From assembly GCA_000231825.2 (NCBI GenBank), contig JH720352.1:183182-247181 (forward strand): a stretch of 64,000 bases of DNA, in the 5' to 3' direction. Position numbers and translations under genes: made by a program. The DNA is from Tetrahymena elliotti 4EA. Lineage: Eukaryota; Ciliophora; Oligohymenophorea; Hymenostomatida; Tetrahymenidae. Under the pieces are notes generated by a model. It did not search any database. It was not told where the DNA came from and saw only the letters and a list, made by a program, of their open reading frames with translations. Shown here piece after piece: positions 51,359 through 63,959 of the stretch (within the stretch, counting starts at the first letter, position 1; every line of letters starts with the position of its first letter).

Positions 51359-51714
51359 GAATTTTGTTATTTGTTAGGAGTTTTAAAGCTTTTAAATTTA
51401 GAATATTTTAGATTGTGAATGGTTAGAATTAAAAACATAATTTATAAAAAATTAATAATCTATTCTAAAATAATAATAAACAATATGACAGAAAGAGATT
51501 TTTAACATTTTAATAAATTATTTTGTTAAAGTTTTATTTTATTTGAGAGTAGTTTAATTTATTTTATTTAATCTTTAAAATATCTAAGAGAAGTTTAATT
51601 TATTTTCAAAATATCTTGAATTTAGAAATAAGAAATTTAGGAGGGAAATTATGTTTTGAAAAGAGGGGGGAAATCTTAATTAAATTCAAAAATTTGAAAG
51701 ATATTTTCTTTATA

Positions 51715-52300
51715 ATTAATTAAATTTGGAAACCGTTAGTAATTAATTTCGGGACCGTAAAACATAAGAAGAATTTGTTGTGGAATGGTTAAGTTTTTAA
51801 AGCCACTATGACATTCTATAGATGCTCTTTATGAGGGAATATTCAAGTTTTTAATGAACCTAAAAAGGAGTACACTTCTGTGATATTTTTACTAGCAACA
51901 AATTTAGTATCATAGATTAAAACTCCTTTTTACGAGTCAAGTTTTTAAATGATAAAAGAATATTCCTAACTAAAGAAAAATGGAACTCCCAGCATCATAA
52001 AAAATAGATGACACGGTAAGATGAATGAAATGTCTCCTGTATATGACTGATTTGCATTATAAATTTTTAATCCCGGATTAATGCATGAGAGTGAAATTAA
52101 TCAATAGCCCACTAAGTTTTTAAAACCAAAACAATTTGTGCAAAATCATATTATACTAGTGCAAAGTATATTCAGCTCACATATATTCCACGATTGAGCA
52201 AAATTTTTCATGTTTCTAGACCCACTCTTTTTCCCTATATATAAATATTGTTTAATTAAAAGGTATACCACCTCAAAGAGACTCACACTGCAGAAGAGCA
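51715..52300. other. Non-coding island, possible structured RNA or control element
   Basis: The sequence here is clearly less A+T-rich than its flanks, yet no frame is open. It contains a perfect 11-bp inverted repeat (TAAAAAGGAGT at 51861-51871 with ACTCCTTTTTA at 51922-51932) enclosing a weaker inner stem (TGATA/TATCA). The 10-mer AAGTTTTTAA occurs four times (51791, 51845, 51939, 52113). Near its right end CCTATATATAAAT (about 52232) looks like a TATA element, followed by TACCACCTCAAAGAGACTCA. The direction is unknown. It could be an untranslated RNA gene, a promoter or a replication element. No known RNA family is recognised. Confidence 0.4.
52232..52245 (+). promoter_or_regulatory. TATA-like element
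   Basis: CCTATATATAAAT stands out in a locally mixed-base context, with pyrimidine-rich sequence before it. No coding region follows within 1.4 kb, so any transcript would be non-coding. Confidence 0.25.
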
Positions 52301-52530
52301 CAAAAAAAGAAAGAAAGAAAATAAAAAATCAAAATAAATAATAAAAAACAAATAAATAAAAATATAAATAAAAAAATCTTAATAGCAAACCAATTCCTAA
52401 ACATATAAGCAAAAACACTACAAAAGACTAGAAAAATCAGATTAAGAAAACAAACAAACTAAAAAATAAATAAAACAAAATACATAAAATAAAAAATAAA
52501 TAAATGAAAAATAAAAACAAATAATATTGC
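52300..52530. repeat. A-rich low-complexity tract
   Basis: About 230 bases of AAAT/AAAC/AAAG words, nearly lacking T runs on the + strand. It is compositionally the complement of the T-rich tract at 49690-49845 but shows no real inverted-repeat alignment with it. Confidence 0.75.
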
Positions 52531-53706
52531 ATATTCATTTAACATACTATTTTCATTTTTAATTGCCAAATTTTTAACTTTTACGATGACTTACTATTTT
52601 TCATAATTGAAGTCATTCACTTTAAATTAAATTTCAAAATTTTTTGATTTGATTAACTTCAACTGAAATTAAATAAAGAAAGCAAAGAATTTAGACTTTT
52701 TATTTTTTATTATTATCAATTATTTTCTTATTCAAAATAAAAGAAGGAACAAAAGACAGTTTTTTAATATATTTAAAGAGATTATAAGCCATTTATTAAT
52801 CATTTCAAACTAATTATTAATATCGCTTAAAAAATGTATTAATGCATCATCAAGGAATTCCTAAACAAAATATAAATTGTACACTTTTTATTTAAGCTTT
52901 TATCTTATCAACTTTAAACTAATATTATAGAAAGGTTTCTATTTTATATTACTTTGACTTAGTGAATATGTAGGTAGCTAATCTAATATAGCTATATTTC
53001 CTCTAATGTATAACAAATATAAAATTTATTAGAAAAAAATGAAATAATATTAAAAAAGAACACTTTTTGTTGATAGTCTTTTGAAATATTTTAAATTCGA
53101 TCATTTAAATGCCATTTTTATTTTTTGTTTTTCCATGTTTAAATTATTTGTAATTAATTTCTAAAAAATAATTATGCTTCAAAAATGATAGTATTTTTAA
53201 TTCATTCTAAATCAAGTAAGTAAAAATGATTTAAGCAATTTTCATTTTCTATTTCTAAATGAAGATCTATCTATTAACAAATTATTATATTAAAAGTAAA
53301 ATAGTTATCATAAAAAATAATTGTGTGAGAGAAAATAGTTTTAAGATTGTTTCTCCTTTCTCAATAGAAATTTAACATAAATTATTCGCTTTTTACAAAA
53401 TAAGAAATGCATTTTAACAAATTATTGATTAATAATAAACCAAAAACCTTGTTGTATAATAAATTTCTTAAAATTTGTTTAGAATGTAAAAATTTTTTGA
53501 GTAGATTAGGATAATAATCATATAACAGATTGACAAAAAAGAAGAAATAAATTGACAATAATTTAAAAAGGTTTCGTTTTTAAATATATTTTTGATATAT
53601 AATAAATAAATAATAAATTACAAATAATTTTTGCAAATCAAAAATAAAAGCAGATAGGTAGAAAAATATAAAATACAATAAACAAAAAAAATTATTATTT
53701 ATTATA

Positions 53707-54855
53707 ATGATAGTTTATAATTTGAAAAAAGTAACATATCAATTTAAGATATTTACCTTTTAAATATATTTTTTATTAAATAAAAAGCTTTAAGAAATTG
53801 ATCAATCTAAGGTGTAATAAATAACAATTGAATTAAAGTAATCTGCTTTTTATTATAAGACTCAATTAAAACTCAAGTTTTACGATTTGAATTAAAGGTT
53901 TAAGTCAATAGGAGATAAAGGGTGTTAAGAAATAGGTAATTGGTTAGAGAAATGTCAAGCTTTAAATGATTTAAAGTTATAGTTAAAGTATTATTTTAAA
54001 TTAGAAAATTAAAAATAGTTAAGCTTTATCCAATATATTAATAAACTCAAGGGATAATTAAATAAAGCCTGAAGGATTTAAATTTTTGATTGAAGGCATT
54101 AAAAAGGCAAACAATATAACTCATCTTTAGCTTTTTATGGCGTAAAATTAATTAATTAAATAAATAAATTATTTTAATTTAAATATTGCTTTAAGAGATA
54201 ACTATGCCAAAGCTTTAGGAATATAATATTTGTTTTAAGGTCTTGCTGAATGCTAAAATCTTTAGAGTCTGAAATTTAATTTAGGGTAAACAAATAAAAT
54301 ATCTTTGGATATTTAATTAAAAATAAATTTATTTACTTATTAAAAAGGACAAATAATTTAAAGACAGATAGTTTAAATATTTTACATTAATACTTGCCTT
54401 AAATTAAAAACCTGACACACTTATTAATAAACTTAGAGTAATTATTTACTTTAATTCATAAATCAATTTTTATTAAATATAAAAGTGAAAATGATGTTAC
54501 TGCTGACAATTAATTAATTCTATTTGATGCCATTAAAAATTGCTAAAATTTAAGAAGTTTGGAATACATTATTAGGTAAAAATTATCATATCTTTTTTAT
54601 TTTTAAAATGTTTTTTTGAAAAGATAATCAGCTTTCTCCAAAAATTACTCTCAAAAATTATGTGAAAAGTTATTAGAATGCTCAAAGATTAACATTCTTG
54701 CTCTTTAAGTAAAGTAAACTTATTAGCAACACCTTTCTTTTAAATTTTTAGAAATAAATTTAAATTATAGTCCATACCAGTATAGAACCAAAGCTAAAAT
54801 GGTGAGTTCTCTAATAAAAATGAAAAGGTTAGTTAAAGTTGTAATTTACTATTGA
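53707..54855 (+). CDS. Leucine-rich repeat protein 3, eight exons, 251 aa
   Basis: Exons: 53707-53837, then six of exactly 90 nt (53898-53987, 54052-54141, 54196-54285, 54348-54437, 54486-54575, 54624-54713), then 54771-54855. All introns are GT-AG, phase 2 and 48-64 nt. The spliced frame is 756 nt with one TGA. The first exon starts MIVYNLKKVTYQF and ends in half a repeat. Full repeats read for example SIGDKGCQEIGNWLEKCQAL and GLAECQNLQSLKFNL. The last exon ends LIKMKRLVKVVIYY, a basic tail shared in style with LRR gene 2. The last acceptor is the TATAG at 54766-54770; the nearer AG would give a different long frame without this conserved end. It is a small complete RNI-type LRR scaffold; the partner is unknown. 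Confidence 0.85.
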
Positions 54856-55896
54856 AAAACAAATGGAAGGATGTTAATCTAAAATTTTTTTAAAATCATC
54901 TTATTTTATGTTGTTAAATCTTAATTTAGTATTTGACATATTTTATTATTCGTTATTTGCTTTAAAAAGGCATATTATTAAATTTATATTTATTCTAATT
55001 GGAAAAAAACTTTCTAATCTTAATCAATGCAAAAAGATGCTTAGGACATGTTTAGATAAAAGTGTTTAAAATGAAGAGCATACAATTTTATCTGAATATA
55101 ATTCATTTCTGCTAAAATAAATAAACATAGTAAAGAATTTATTGAATTTTAATGAAAAAATATTATTATTTTTTTTAATTATTGATCAACAATGTAAAAA
55201 AATGTAATAATTTTTGTTTCAACTTGTTCAGCAAATTAGGCAAATAGCCTAATAATTTATTTTAATTCAAAACCAAGAGATAACAGATAAATCAGTTTCA
55301 AATTTTCCAAACAATTTGTTTTTTAAATTAAACCACTGATCACTTTTTAATAGTCAAAGTAGTTTATCTTAATATGACAGATATTTTAAAAGAAATATTG
55401 TAAAGAGTTTCTTCTTTTTAAAAAAGACATTATGATATTTTATAATGATTGAGTATTACTGAAAATAATCAAAGTTCAATTTTATTTTAACAAATATTTT
55501 ACAAAAGACATAACAAATAATATTTTATATTTAATGAAAGCATTTTTAATTTTTAATTATTTTAAATTAAATCACTAGACATTTTAAATTAAATCACTAG
55601 ACATTTTACAAAGAGTCAATTGATAGATCCAGTAATAGTTTTTTTTTAAATAATTGAATTTAAATTTGAAGTTAATAGATATATTATGATAAATAAAAAG
55701 AAGAGTATATAATATTTACTTACTTACTTACTTATATTAAAATTGAATTGAAATTCTCATGATATTTTTTAAAGTATCATGAATTTGATTAAAATGTTAA
55801 GTTATTTTGCGATTTTTTCATTTAAGAGAGAGTTATAATTATTATTTTAAATAATTTATTTATATTATTTGGAAGTTTTTTTTAATGTTTGTTAAC
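54856..55896. other. Non-coding stretch
   Basis: A+T-rich spacer between two convergent genes. It contains a 22-bp tandem pair at 55559-55602 and a short CTTA tract near 55720. Confidence 0.45.
55559..55602. repeat. Perfect 22-bp tandem pair
   Basis: Two identical copies of a 22-bp unit ending TCACTAGAC, followed by the first seven bases of a third. Confidence 0.95.
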
Positions 55897-58800
55897 TCAA
55901 TTATCATACCCAAAATCTAAAAATCTTTGATATTCTTCATAAAATATTTGAGGGTTGACTGGTTTTTCTATGAATGCATTTGCCCCTATTTTTATATTTT
56001 AATAATTTAATTATTGATTTAAATTCCTAAAATAAAGTTTGAAAATAATTATGTTTACCTGCCATAATGATTTTGTTTTTTTCTTGAGCAGAAGAAGCTG
56101 TTACAAATATGATGTATGGGGGAGTTAGTTATAGATAATCTATTTATCTTATCATTTAAGTAGCTTATAACCCATCTAGGACAGGCATTTACCAATCCAT
56201 TAAAATCAAATCATAGGTAACTCCATATTCTTCATGCAGATCTTATATTTTTTAAAGAGCAATTTAACCATTTTCTGCTTTATCGATTAATTCTATTCCA
56301 TGAATATTTTTAAGCAAAGACTCCAGGATAGACTAATTAAATATAGCATCATCAACAATCAAAATTCTTTTGTTAGGAATTTTCATAAAATGTTCATTTA
56401 GATTATTAGTATTGTGATCAAACTCAGGTATAATATACTATTCCTACTCTATTGATAAATACTCAGCCTGTGAATCTCCTAGGTTAGTTAGGTTGTTCTT
56501 TGTATTATTACTAACGTTGTTTGTATTGTTATTATCATTTTTGATGTTAATTGAAGCACTTTCATAAATTTAGGAACTCTGCTACTATTTAAAATCATTT
56601 AAGCCAGGGATGCAATTATCTTATAACTCGTTCATAGGATCAGGAGAAAAAATTAAATTTTCTCTCTTTACTACCTCTTAGAAGCTACTTGGTTGGTTGT
56701 TTTAGTTTAATTTATCAAATTTACTTTAAGGGGTTTCTTCATAGTTGATAGAGTCTATTTAAGATGATTGATCATCCATATGCTATTTTATTTATTAGAA
56801 GAGTTTTTTTTAATTACTTTCTTAAAATAAGCAAGGCAAAACAGCAGAAGTATGATTCTCATTTTAATGATGAGTTAATTATTTTGTGTTTTCATTATTT
56901 GGTATTGAAACTTTATTTAATTCAAGGCGATAAGTATTGATTTATCTCTCACTCTGAACTTGAATCAAATTTTAACTTATCACTACAAAATTTTAATTTT
57001 TTAAAGCATTTTAAAAATTATTAGTTGTAGGTTTTTCTTCATTCAAGACAATACTTACAGCGCAGTCTCTATTTGCATTTTGTATATCATCTTCTATTTC
57101 TAATGGAGAATCTGGCTGATTTGATTAGTTTTTAGTTTATATTTAATCTTTATCAGTCTTATTATTGTCTGTATTTAACTTATTTTATAAATTATTCTAT
57201 ATTAAAATTTTTTTAGGCAGTTAGTCAAAACTCTATATTGAATTATGAAGGTTTGCCTTTTTTTGCTTTTTAAAAGTAGGAGATTATAAAAATACTGATT
57301 TGTTCACATTAAATGGTTATTATGGGGCATTTCCAGCAAGGCTGTGACTACTTCCCTTCACTCTATTATTTAATAAATTGACTCCAGAAATTATCATATT
57401 ATTTTGTTATTATTAATTATCTCTAGGTGATAAAGCTTCAGACAATTAGTTTTCATTTTTACTTATTCTACTCTTTAATGCATTATGATTTTTAACATAA
57501 ATTTAAAAGCTAAAAGTTGATCCTTTTCCTAGTTAGCTATCTACTTCGATATTCTCTGATGGCCCTAAAAATCCGATCAAATTTCTACAAATAACAAGAC
57601 CTAATCCAACACCTAAAATAAAATAAAATAAAATTTTTAAAAAATATTAATTGATTTTTAAAGATCATTAAGAAATAAATAAACTTTATTAAAATCAATA
57701 TAAAACATCTTTTGACAATCAATCAGATAAACAAAAGAAATTCTTATGGGCTAATTTGAATTGTGAAAAAAAATTAATAAGGAATAATTAGGAGGTAAGA
57801 GTTACTATTATGAAAAGGTTTAAATAAAATTGAGAAGAAAAAAACTTTGAAATTTTGTTACTCCTTTTTTTGTGAGTTTAGAATAAAAAAAAAAAGGTGA
57901 TTAATTTTTAAATTAAGTAATTTAATTTAGAGGTGGGTGATTAATTAAGAATATACTGTCTTATGGTTAATGCATGCATGAATGAGATATTACATCAGTA
58001 AACAAGTATTTGTGCTTGATTTTAAAAATAATTAATTGTATGATCAATCTTAAGCATTATTTACTCAATAATTTAATTAAATTTTTTAGTGGAAAATAGA
58101 AAACTGGTTGATTGCACTAGCCACTAAATTTAAAAAGACATTTATTGGATAAATCAAAAAAAAAGATTATTTTATTTAATGATTAAAAGATAAAAAATTT
58201 TGTTTTGCTGCAAATTTTTGTGAAAGAAAATTTGCTTAAATAATAAAAATATTTTGATTAATTAGATTTGTACTTTTCTTGAAGAGATACCCTCAAATAA
58301 TATAAAATATGTTAAGAATTTTTTCCCCCAGTATTAACAGCAGATATTTGGGAAAAAGTTGATTAAAAGTAAATAAAAAATTAAAGATAGAAATTAATGA
58401 TTATTTTTATGATATTTCCTTTCAGTAATCTCACAATAGGAAATAATTAGCAATCAAAAACAATAAAAAATCAGGAAAGGTGGAAATAAATTTTAATCAA
58501 AGTAAAGTAATAATTTATTAATTTAATTGGAGATTTTAGAGATTTCGAATTTTATCATTGATTGATTGACTAAAAAATAAAAAGAATAATTTACCATGTA
58601 TATCACTGTCGGTGTTTTCGTATAATTGGAAGAGTTTATGTTTAGTGTTTTCATCCATTCCTTCACCTGAGTCTTTCACTGATATCAGGAGAATATCTGA
58701 ATTGACTTCGCTTTTTTGAACAATTACTTTACAAAAACCTTTAGGGGTATATTTGAGAGAGTTGCAAATCATATTAATCAAGACTTACTTTATGCGCTTT

Positions 58801-61721
58801 TAATCATTGTAAATAAGAAAAGAACTTTAATCTTAAAATTGAGTATAGTCTAGCTGCAGTTAGAGCTTCTTCTACTCAAAAGTCTTTTAGAACAAATCTT
58901 TAATCTCAATCAACAATTATTTAACATCAAAGTAATCTACATTTAGACTAAAGTTATTAATTTTGATAGCTGAATAGTCTAAAATATCATCTATAACGCT
59001 GGTTAGGATTTTTGTGCTAAATAGTATTTGATTCAAATTCTCTATGTGTCTTATCACTTATTATTTTTTTTCTTTGTAACTTTATTTTCCATTAGCATTA
59101 TTAAAATTCTATTGATTATTTATGAATAAGCTATTTTATCCGAATAATTCTGATACCCCACTTTTAACAGGAGGAACTTAATGCTATGCTCCATTAGTAT
59201 GTGGAATATTTTAGCTTGAACCATAGCTTTATATATTATTTTCTTAAGGACCCAAATGAATTAATGCTAAAGATTAGTGGATGTTATGAGTGTTTTGGTT
59301 GTTTTACTTTGATATTTTTTAATGGATAGACTTTTGTTTTCCTTTAAAATATTGAATCATGTCCTCTAAAATAATCGTCATCCCATTCAAAGGAGTTTTT
59401 AAGTCATGCGAAACTGTTTTCAGCAGAGAGTATTTAAATGTTTCTACTTCTTGCAGCTTATCTTGTAGTATTTTTTCACTGTGAGAGTTTTTATTAATAA
59501 GAAGAAAAACAACTTAATCTCCCTACCACTCTCCGTCTGCTAATTAAACATATATTTTCTTTTTCATATCGCTTTTGTCATCTATTTGATAGCAATTTAT
59601 GGTTTCTATCAAGCCATCCTTTTCTTCTTCATTTTTTTGTGTATTTTTAATGGTGTTACAAAGTCTTTATTTAACATAATCAAAGATAGTTTAAATAGTT
59701 GGGCTTCTATTCTTTTCCTCTAATTTTTAGGCTTCATCTAGTGCTATAATCGAAGGATTTTAGGCAATTTTTTAATCTTATTTCTCTATATCATTTGTCT
59801 AAATTTATTCAGTCTGTGCAAGTATATGTCTATTTGATGTAGGGTTTGATAAATCGTCATTTTGCCCATCGCTACTTAGTTGAGGTGGAATTGTATTGAT
59901 AAACTTGCTTTTAGTCATATTATGATTTACATTTTAAACATGAAATGAGCTGTTTTTGCTGTTGATCAATTATTTATTTTATGAAAAGAAGTGCTAAAAC
60001 TAATACAAAGGTCTATTTGAATCTGGGTCTTCTCCTGATAATATATTCTTTGAAGATAACTATACAGTGTGATTACTATTCTAAACTAATTTATTATCTG
60101 TTTAGCTTAGCAACGGTTTCTGATTTAGATTCTAATTGGAAAAAAGGAAGTTTTAGTGGTTTTCTTCCTTCAGAGGACTGTTTTAGTTTTGTAAAGTTGT
60201 ATAATTCACATTATGATTTGAAAAGAGAATTTGTTGCTATTTATTTATTTTAGGTGTGTCTTATTTATTTTGAAATGGAATCTTCATTATAGAAGTGAAT
60301 TATTTATCATCTCTATTCAAGTTAATCACTTGTTGGGAGTATGGATTTTAATTATTTATTTGTTAGTTATTTACATAATTATATGTATTTTGCTCCTTGG
60401 TCGATAATTAATAAATAGGATCTTTAATAAGATTCATTCTTTTCAGAGATTTCGATACAATTTAATACAATTACTATTAGGTCTATGATAAATGATTATT
60501 TTTCAGAGCACTGCAACGTGTTGGTTATTTATTGATAATCTTGCCACTGTTTTGCATTTACCCCTAACTAATTCTTTAGCTATGAGAAAATCTATGCTCT
60601 GGAGAGTGAGGAGAAGTATTTGTTACAGCAAAATTATCTAAAAAGAATCGATTACAGAAAGAAACTTCAAAGTCATGTATATTTAAGAGAGAGGGAAGAG
60701 ATGACGAAAATGTTGAATTGGAAGTAGATTGAGGCTATTTTCTTATATTTGTAAGAAGATTTCCCTCAATCAATTGCCCATTTATTTTATTTTTAATAGA
60801 ATTACTTTTAATTTATAAATTTAAGGGCTGCGGAGAAGATATTACATTGTTTATGTGATAAATCTATTAGTTGTTATTGTTTACTTTTTTAAGTTATTTT
60901 ATGAAGCATCTGAAAGGAAAGCATAATACTTTAAGTAAAGCTTGACAACATTTGCTAAATTTAGAGTCATTTTATTGCTATTTTTTATGAAGATTCACTT
61001 AGGTAGATTAATTTTTAGGTCTAAGTAAGCTTATAAATTAACAAAATAAAGAAGATTGTTTATTAGGAGGGTCTGTTTTTTTGATTATTATCAATCCCAT
61101 AGGTATGATTTATTCAATTAGATTAAATAATTCAATATATGTGGTAGCATAGAATTTTTTTTCTCTTCTGAGTATAAAGTAGAACAACAAAGGATAGAGA
61201 AAAGCCAAAATTTATGTAATAGAAAATAATTTATTAAAGAAGTAAATATATACAGAGATATTAGAAACGTAGATAATGGCTGCAGAAATAAACCAGGTAT
61301 TATAAAACATAATGCAGCTCAATAAAATCAAAAATTAACAATTATATATCTTTTGAAAGCGTTCTATATTAAGATTATCTTAATGTTCAATAGATTTGTG
61401 GTCTCCTTCTAAGTTACTGTTGATTGAATTTGAGTAATTATTATATAAATAAATAGCCAAAAGCGTTAGATAAATAAACTTAGTTAAAACTAATAGATTA
61501 GGCCTTCTAGTAGCACAGCAAACTACTAATATAAAGAATACCAATACTAATATACCCACTCCCATAAAAAAGAGTGAAGAGTTTTCAAAATACTCCTCTA
61601 AGTAGAGTAAACCAATAAATAAAAGCAAAATGAAAAGCATATTATTTTCAAGCTGTTGAGATTAATTAGCAAATCTTTTTTCCATTTATTCATCCTATAT
61701 CCTCAGAGTAAACCAATCCAT
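55897..61721 (-). CDS. Hybrid sensor histidine kinase/response regulator, three exons, 1589 aa
   Basis: Exons are 58595-61721, 56059-57612 and 55897-55985, 4770 nt with TGA at the end. The N-terminus has at least four to five hydrophobic segments (for example MLFILLLFIGLLYL and GVGILVLVFFILVV). About 450 Gln/Asn/Ser-rich residues follow. The HisKA box is VSHDLKTPLNGM with phospho-acceptor H772. HATPase boxes: QVLINMICNSLKYTP (N), VKDSGEGM (G1), GVGLGLVIC (G2, right after the first intron). Another 400-residue low-complexity linker leads to a receiver domain: RILIVDDA, LILMDWQMPVLDG with D1515, and EKPVNP after the last intron. It should autophosphorylate on His and relay to its own receiver Asp, then via an HPt protein. 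The ligand is unknown. An ATG 96 bases upstream (61817) is also in frame. Confidence 0.88.
57613..58594 (-). other. 982-nt intron of the histidine kinase
   Basis: The donor follows IHG in the ATPase domain and the acceptor precedes VGLGLVIC, so it splits the G1 and G2 boxes. It is by far the longest intron in the window, with no recognisable exon or nested gene inside. A short palindrome-like TTTTCCCCCAG...GGGAAAAAG lies at about 58320-58358. Confidence 0.8.
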
Positions 61722-61745
61722 TTTTATTTTTTTATCCTTAATTGA

Positions 61746-61940
61746 GCTCTTTCCTGCTTCATTTTGCTTGGTTATATTTTATTGAGTTTAATTATTTTTG
61801 CAACCAGTGGCATTCATGAAGTATTAAATTATTTTAATCTCGCAGATCTTACTGCTGAAAATGCTGGTTTACTTGCTAGAGAGAATAAGATAAAGAAAGA
61901 CTAGAGCTTATTATATGAAGAGCCTAAAAGCGATGCTTGA
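61746..61940 (+). CDS. Short open frame overlapping the histidine kinase 5' end, antisense
   Basis: The + strand is open for 64 codons to TGA at 61938-61940. It reads as a hydrophobic segment (FILLGYILLSLIIFATSG) then a well-composed polar tail (NLADLTAENAGLLAREN ... YEEPKSDA). The composition and ordinary codon use look like a real C-terminal exon. There is no ATG. The sequence before 61746 is T-rich and ends in an AG (ATTGAG), so this may be a last exon whose earlier exons would lie antisense to the kinase. I found no such exons. The alternative is the upstream ATG of the kinase (61817), which would overlap it. Family not recognised. Confidence 0.4.
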
Positions 61941-63959
61941 ATATTGCTCAAAATTTGAATTATGGGTTTAACCCTTGCTGAAAAATTAAATTCTGCTGTA
62001 TCTTCTCCTTTTCAATTACTCTTAATTACTATCTTCTTTTGATATTCAACTACACAAACAATCAATTAATCTTTTTTTAATTACTTGTCTTTTTTTTTTA
62101 TAGTTTTCTTCACTTTAGAAACAAAAAATTTTACAAATAATTTATAAGCTATCATCCAAGAGATTTAAGTGTTAAGATTAAAATCATGAATACATTTTTA
62201 TTAAGCAAGCAGTATTTAATCAGTATTTTAAGTAATTCCTATTTAGATATTTTAATGGAAGTATTAATAAATGATCTATCTATAGATGATACTAAATATT
62301 TCTAATAAACCTCCATTCACTTTTTTCGTTTTTCTTTTTCAAATTTTAAACATACCTAAAGCATGAATTTCATTTCTCATTCAATTTTCTATGTATTTTC
62401 CTATCTATTTATTTATTAAATTACACTCTACCCATACATCGTTTAAATATAAATACTGTAATCTAAGAGAAAAGCTCTTTAATTAAACTTTACCATTTTT
62501 TTAGTATGTGCAAGTTATTTTTAACTACGCTTTGCTTACATTCAAAAATCTTAATCAGATATTCAATTTATTAAATTTACATAAAAATTATACTTTTCAG
62601 AAAATAAGCTTTTTATATCACTCATTTTCTTTTAAACATAACTTGTAAATATTCCCACATATCAATAAACTTTACAAGGAAAAAGATTTTTAAATATTTT
62701 GAATTTCCATTTATGATTATTGTTTTCAATGTAAATAGCAATATAAAATAATAAAATACTTGAATATAAAAAGAGCAATTATTTTAGAAAATTTTCTTAT
62801 CAAATCTATTAAATTATTAAATAGAAATTTATGTCTATTTTTAATTCTTTAAGCATAATATTTATATTAATATTTAATTAAAAATAGACAATAGATAATT
62901 TATTAGCCTAAACAAATTTATCCTTTACTCTTTTTGTAATAATATTAAATGTTGATCTTTAAGTAACTTTGAAAATTAACTCTAATCATTTCTTTCAAAT
63001 ATTTAATTCTTAATATTAACATCTACAATTCAAAATTTATTTCAAAAACAAAAAATGATTCAATTCAAGTTAAATTATCTGTCTGTGTATTATTTTTAGA
63101 TCACAAAATCAAATCGAATTACTTTTATATTTCTTTCTTTTTAATCAGATTTGGTCATATTGAATTCTTAATTCACTTATTCGAGCTTATAAGTATCTGC
63201 ATTAAATAATACTTCAATAAAATTGATATCAAATCAAAATCAGTACAATTTCAAATATTTTCAGTGTATAATTACATAAGTTAAATTAAAATTAATAGTT
63301 TTTCAATTTCGCAATTACTTTGCCTTAAAATACTGAAAATTAATTAACCATTAATAAAAAGCTTTCGTTTTGATCTATTCAAGCAATAAAATAAAGATTT
63401 TTACTAAAGTAAATTTGATTCTAAATATAGCATTCATTTATCTTCCACAAAAATTATTTTTCACTCTTTTAATAATAATTCATTAAATATTTTAAAATAA
63501 AAAAACAAAAAGTTAAATCATTTACTATTATAAAGTTTTCATAAAATAATTCCAAAAATATTAAAGATTTTATGCTTGAAAATTACTTAATTTTAAGTTC
63601 TTTATCTAATTTGTGAATAATAGGAAACATTTCTTCAATTCATATTTTACAATATGTATTTATATGTATCGAACTATTACTTTTTCTAACCTATTTTTAA
63701 TTTTTAATAATAAATATTAATCTACTTCTAATCTTTTCTTTAATTTTAGAAATAAATGAGAGTATTTCTTAAAGTATTTAATAATTCATATATTAATATG
63801 GATCATTATTACTTTGGTCTTTCTAATAAGTAGTATTAGTCCTTACAATATTTTAATCTATTTATGGGTATTTTATTTCATTTTATGAGTAAATGAGAAC
63901 TCATTAAATTAGAAAGATTAATAATAAAAATCCCTTTAAATAAATATATGTAACTAAAC
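61941..63959. other. Mostly non-coding stretch
   Basis: A+T-rich. One ciliate-code frame at 62186-62716 (listed separately) is long but compositionally poor. Otherwise I see nothing. Confidence 0.4.
62186..62716 (+). CDS. Doubtful ORF, 176 aa
   Basis: Open from ATG (MNTFLLSKQYLISILSNSYL) to TGA under the ciliate code. Its beginning is protein-like, but most of it is Phe/Ile/Tyr-rich and indistinguishable from translated A+T-rich spacer. An open frame of this length is not very unlikely by chance when only TGA stops. Kept as a weak candidate only. Confidence 0.2.

Larger units (their letters stand above)
48133..53706. other. Long gene-free stretch
   Basis: The longest region without a gene here, about 5.5 kb. 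It holds a T-rich TTTA-type tract (49690-49845), a short more complex block (49850-49960), the (ATCT)12 microsatellite (51311-51358), a non-coding island (51715-52300) and an A-rich tract (52300-52530). No open frame with splice or family support was found on either strand. Confidence 0.5.

Noticed and set aside
49690..52530. T-rich and A-rich tracts as terminal inverted repeats of a 2.8-kb element
   Set aside because: They are complementary in composition only; reading one against the reverse complement of the other gives no sustained match, and no target-site duplication or transposase lies between.
54752..55144. Long frame following the AG at 54749-54751 in LRR gene 3
   Set aside because: Open for about 125 codons but compositionally like spacer. 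The next acceptor (54766-54770) keeps phase and gives the family-like basic end MKRLVKVVIYY.
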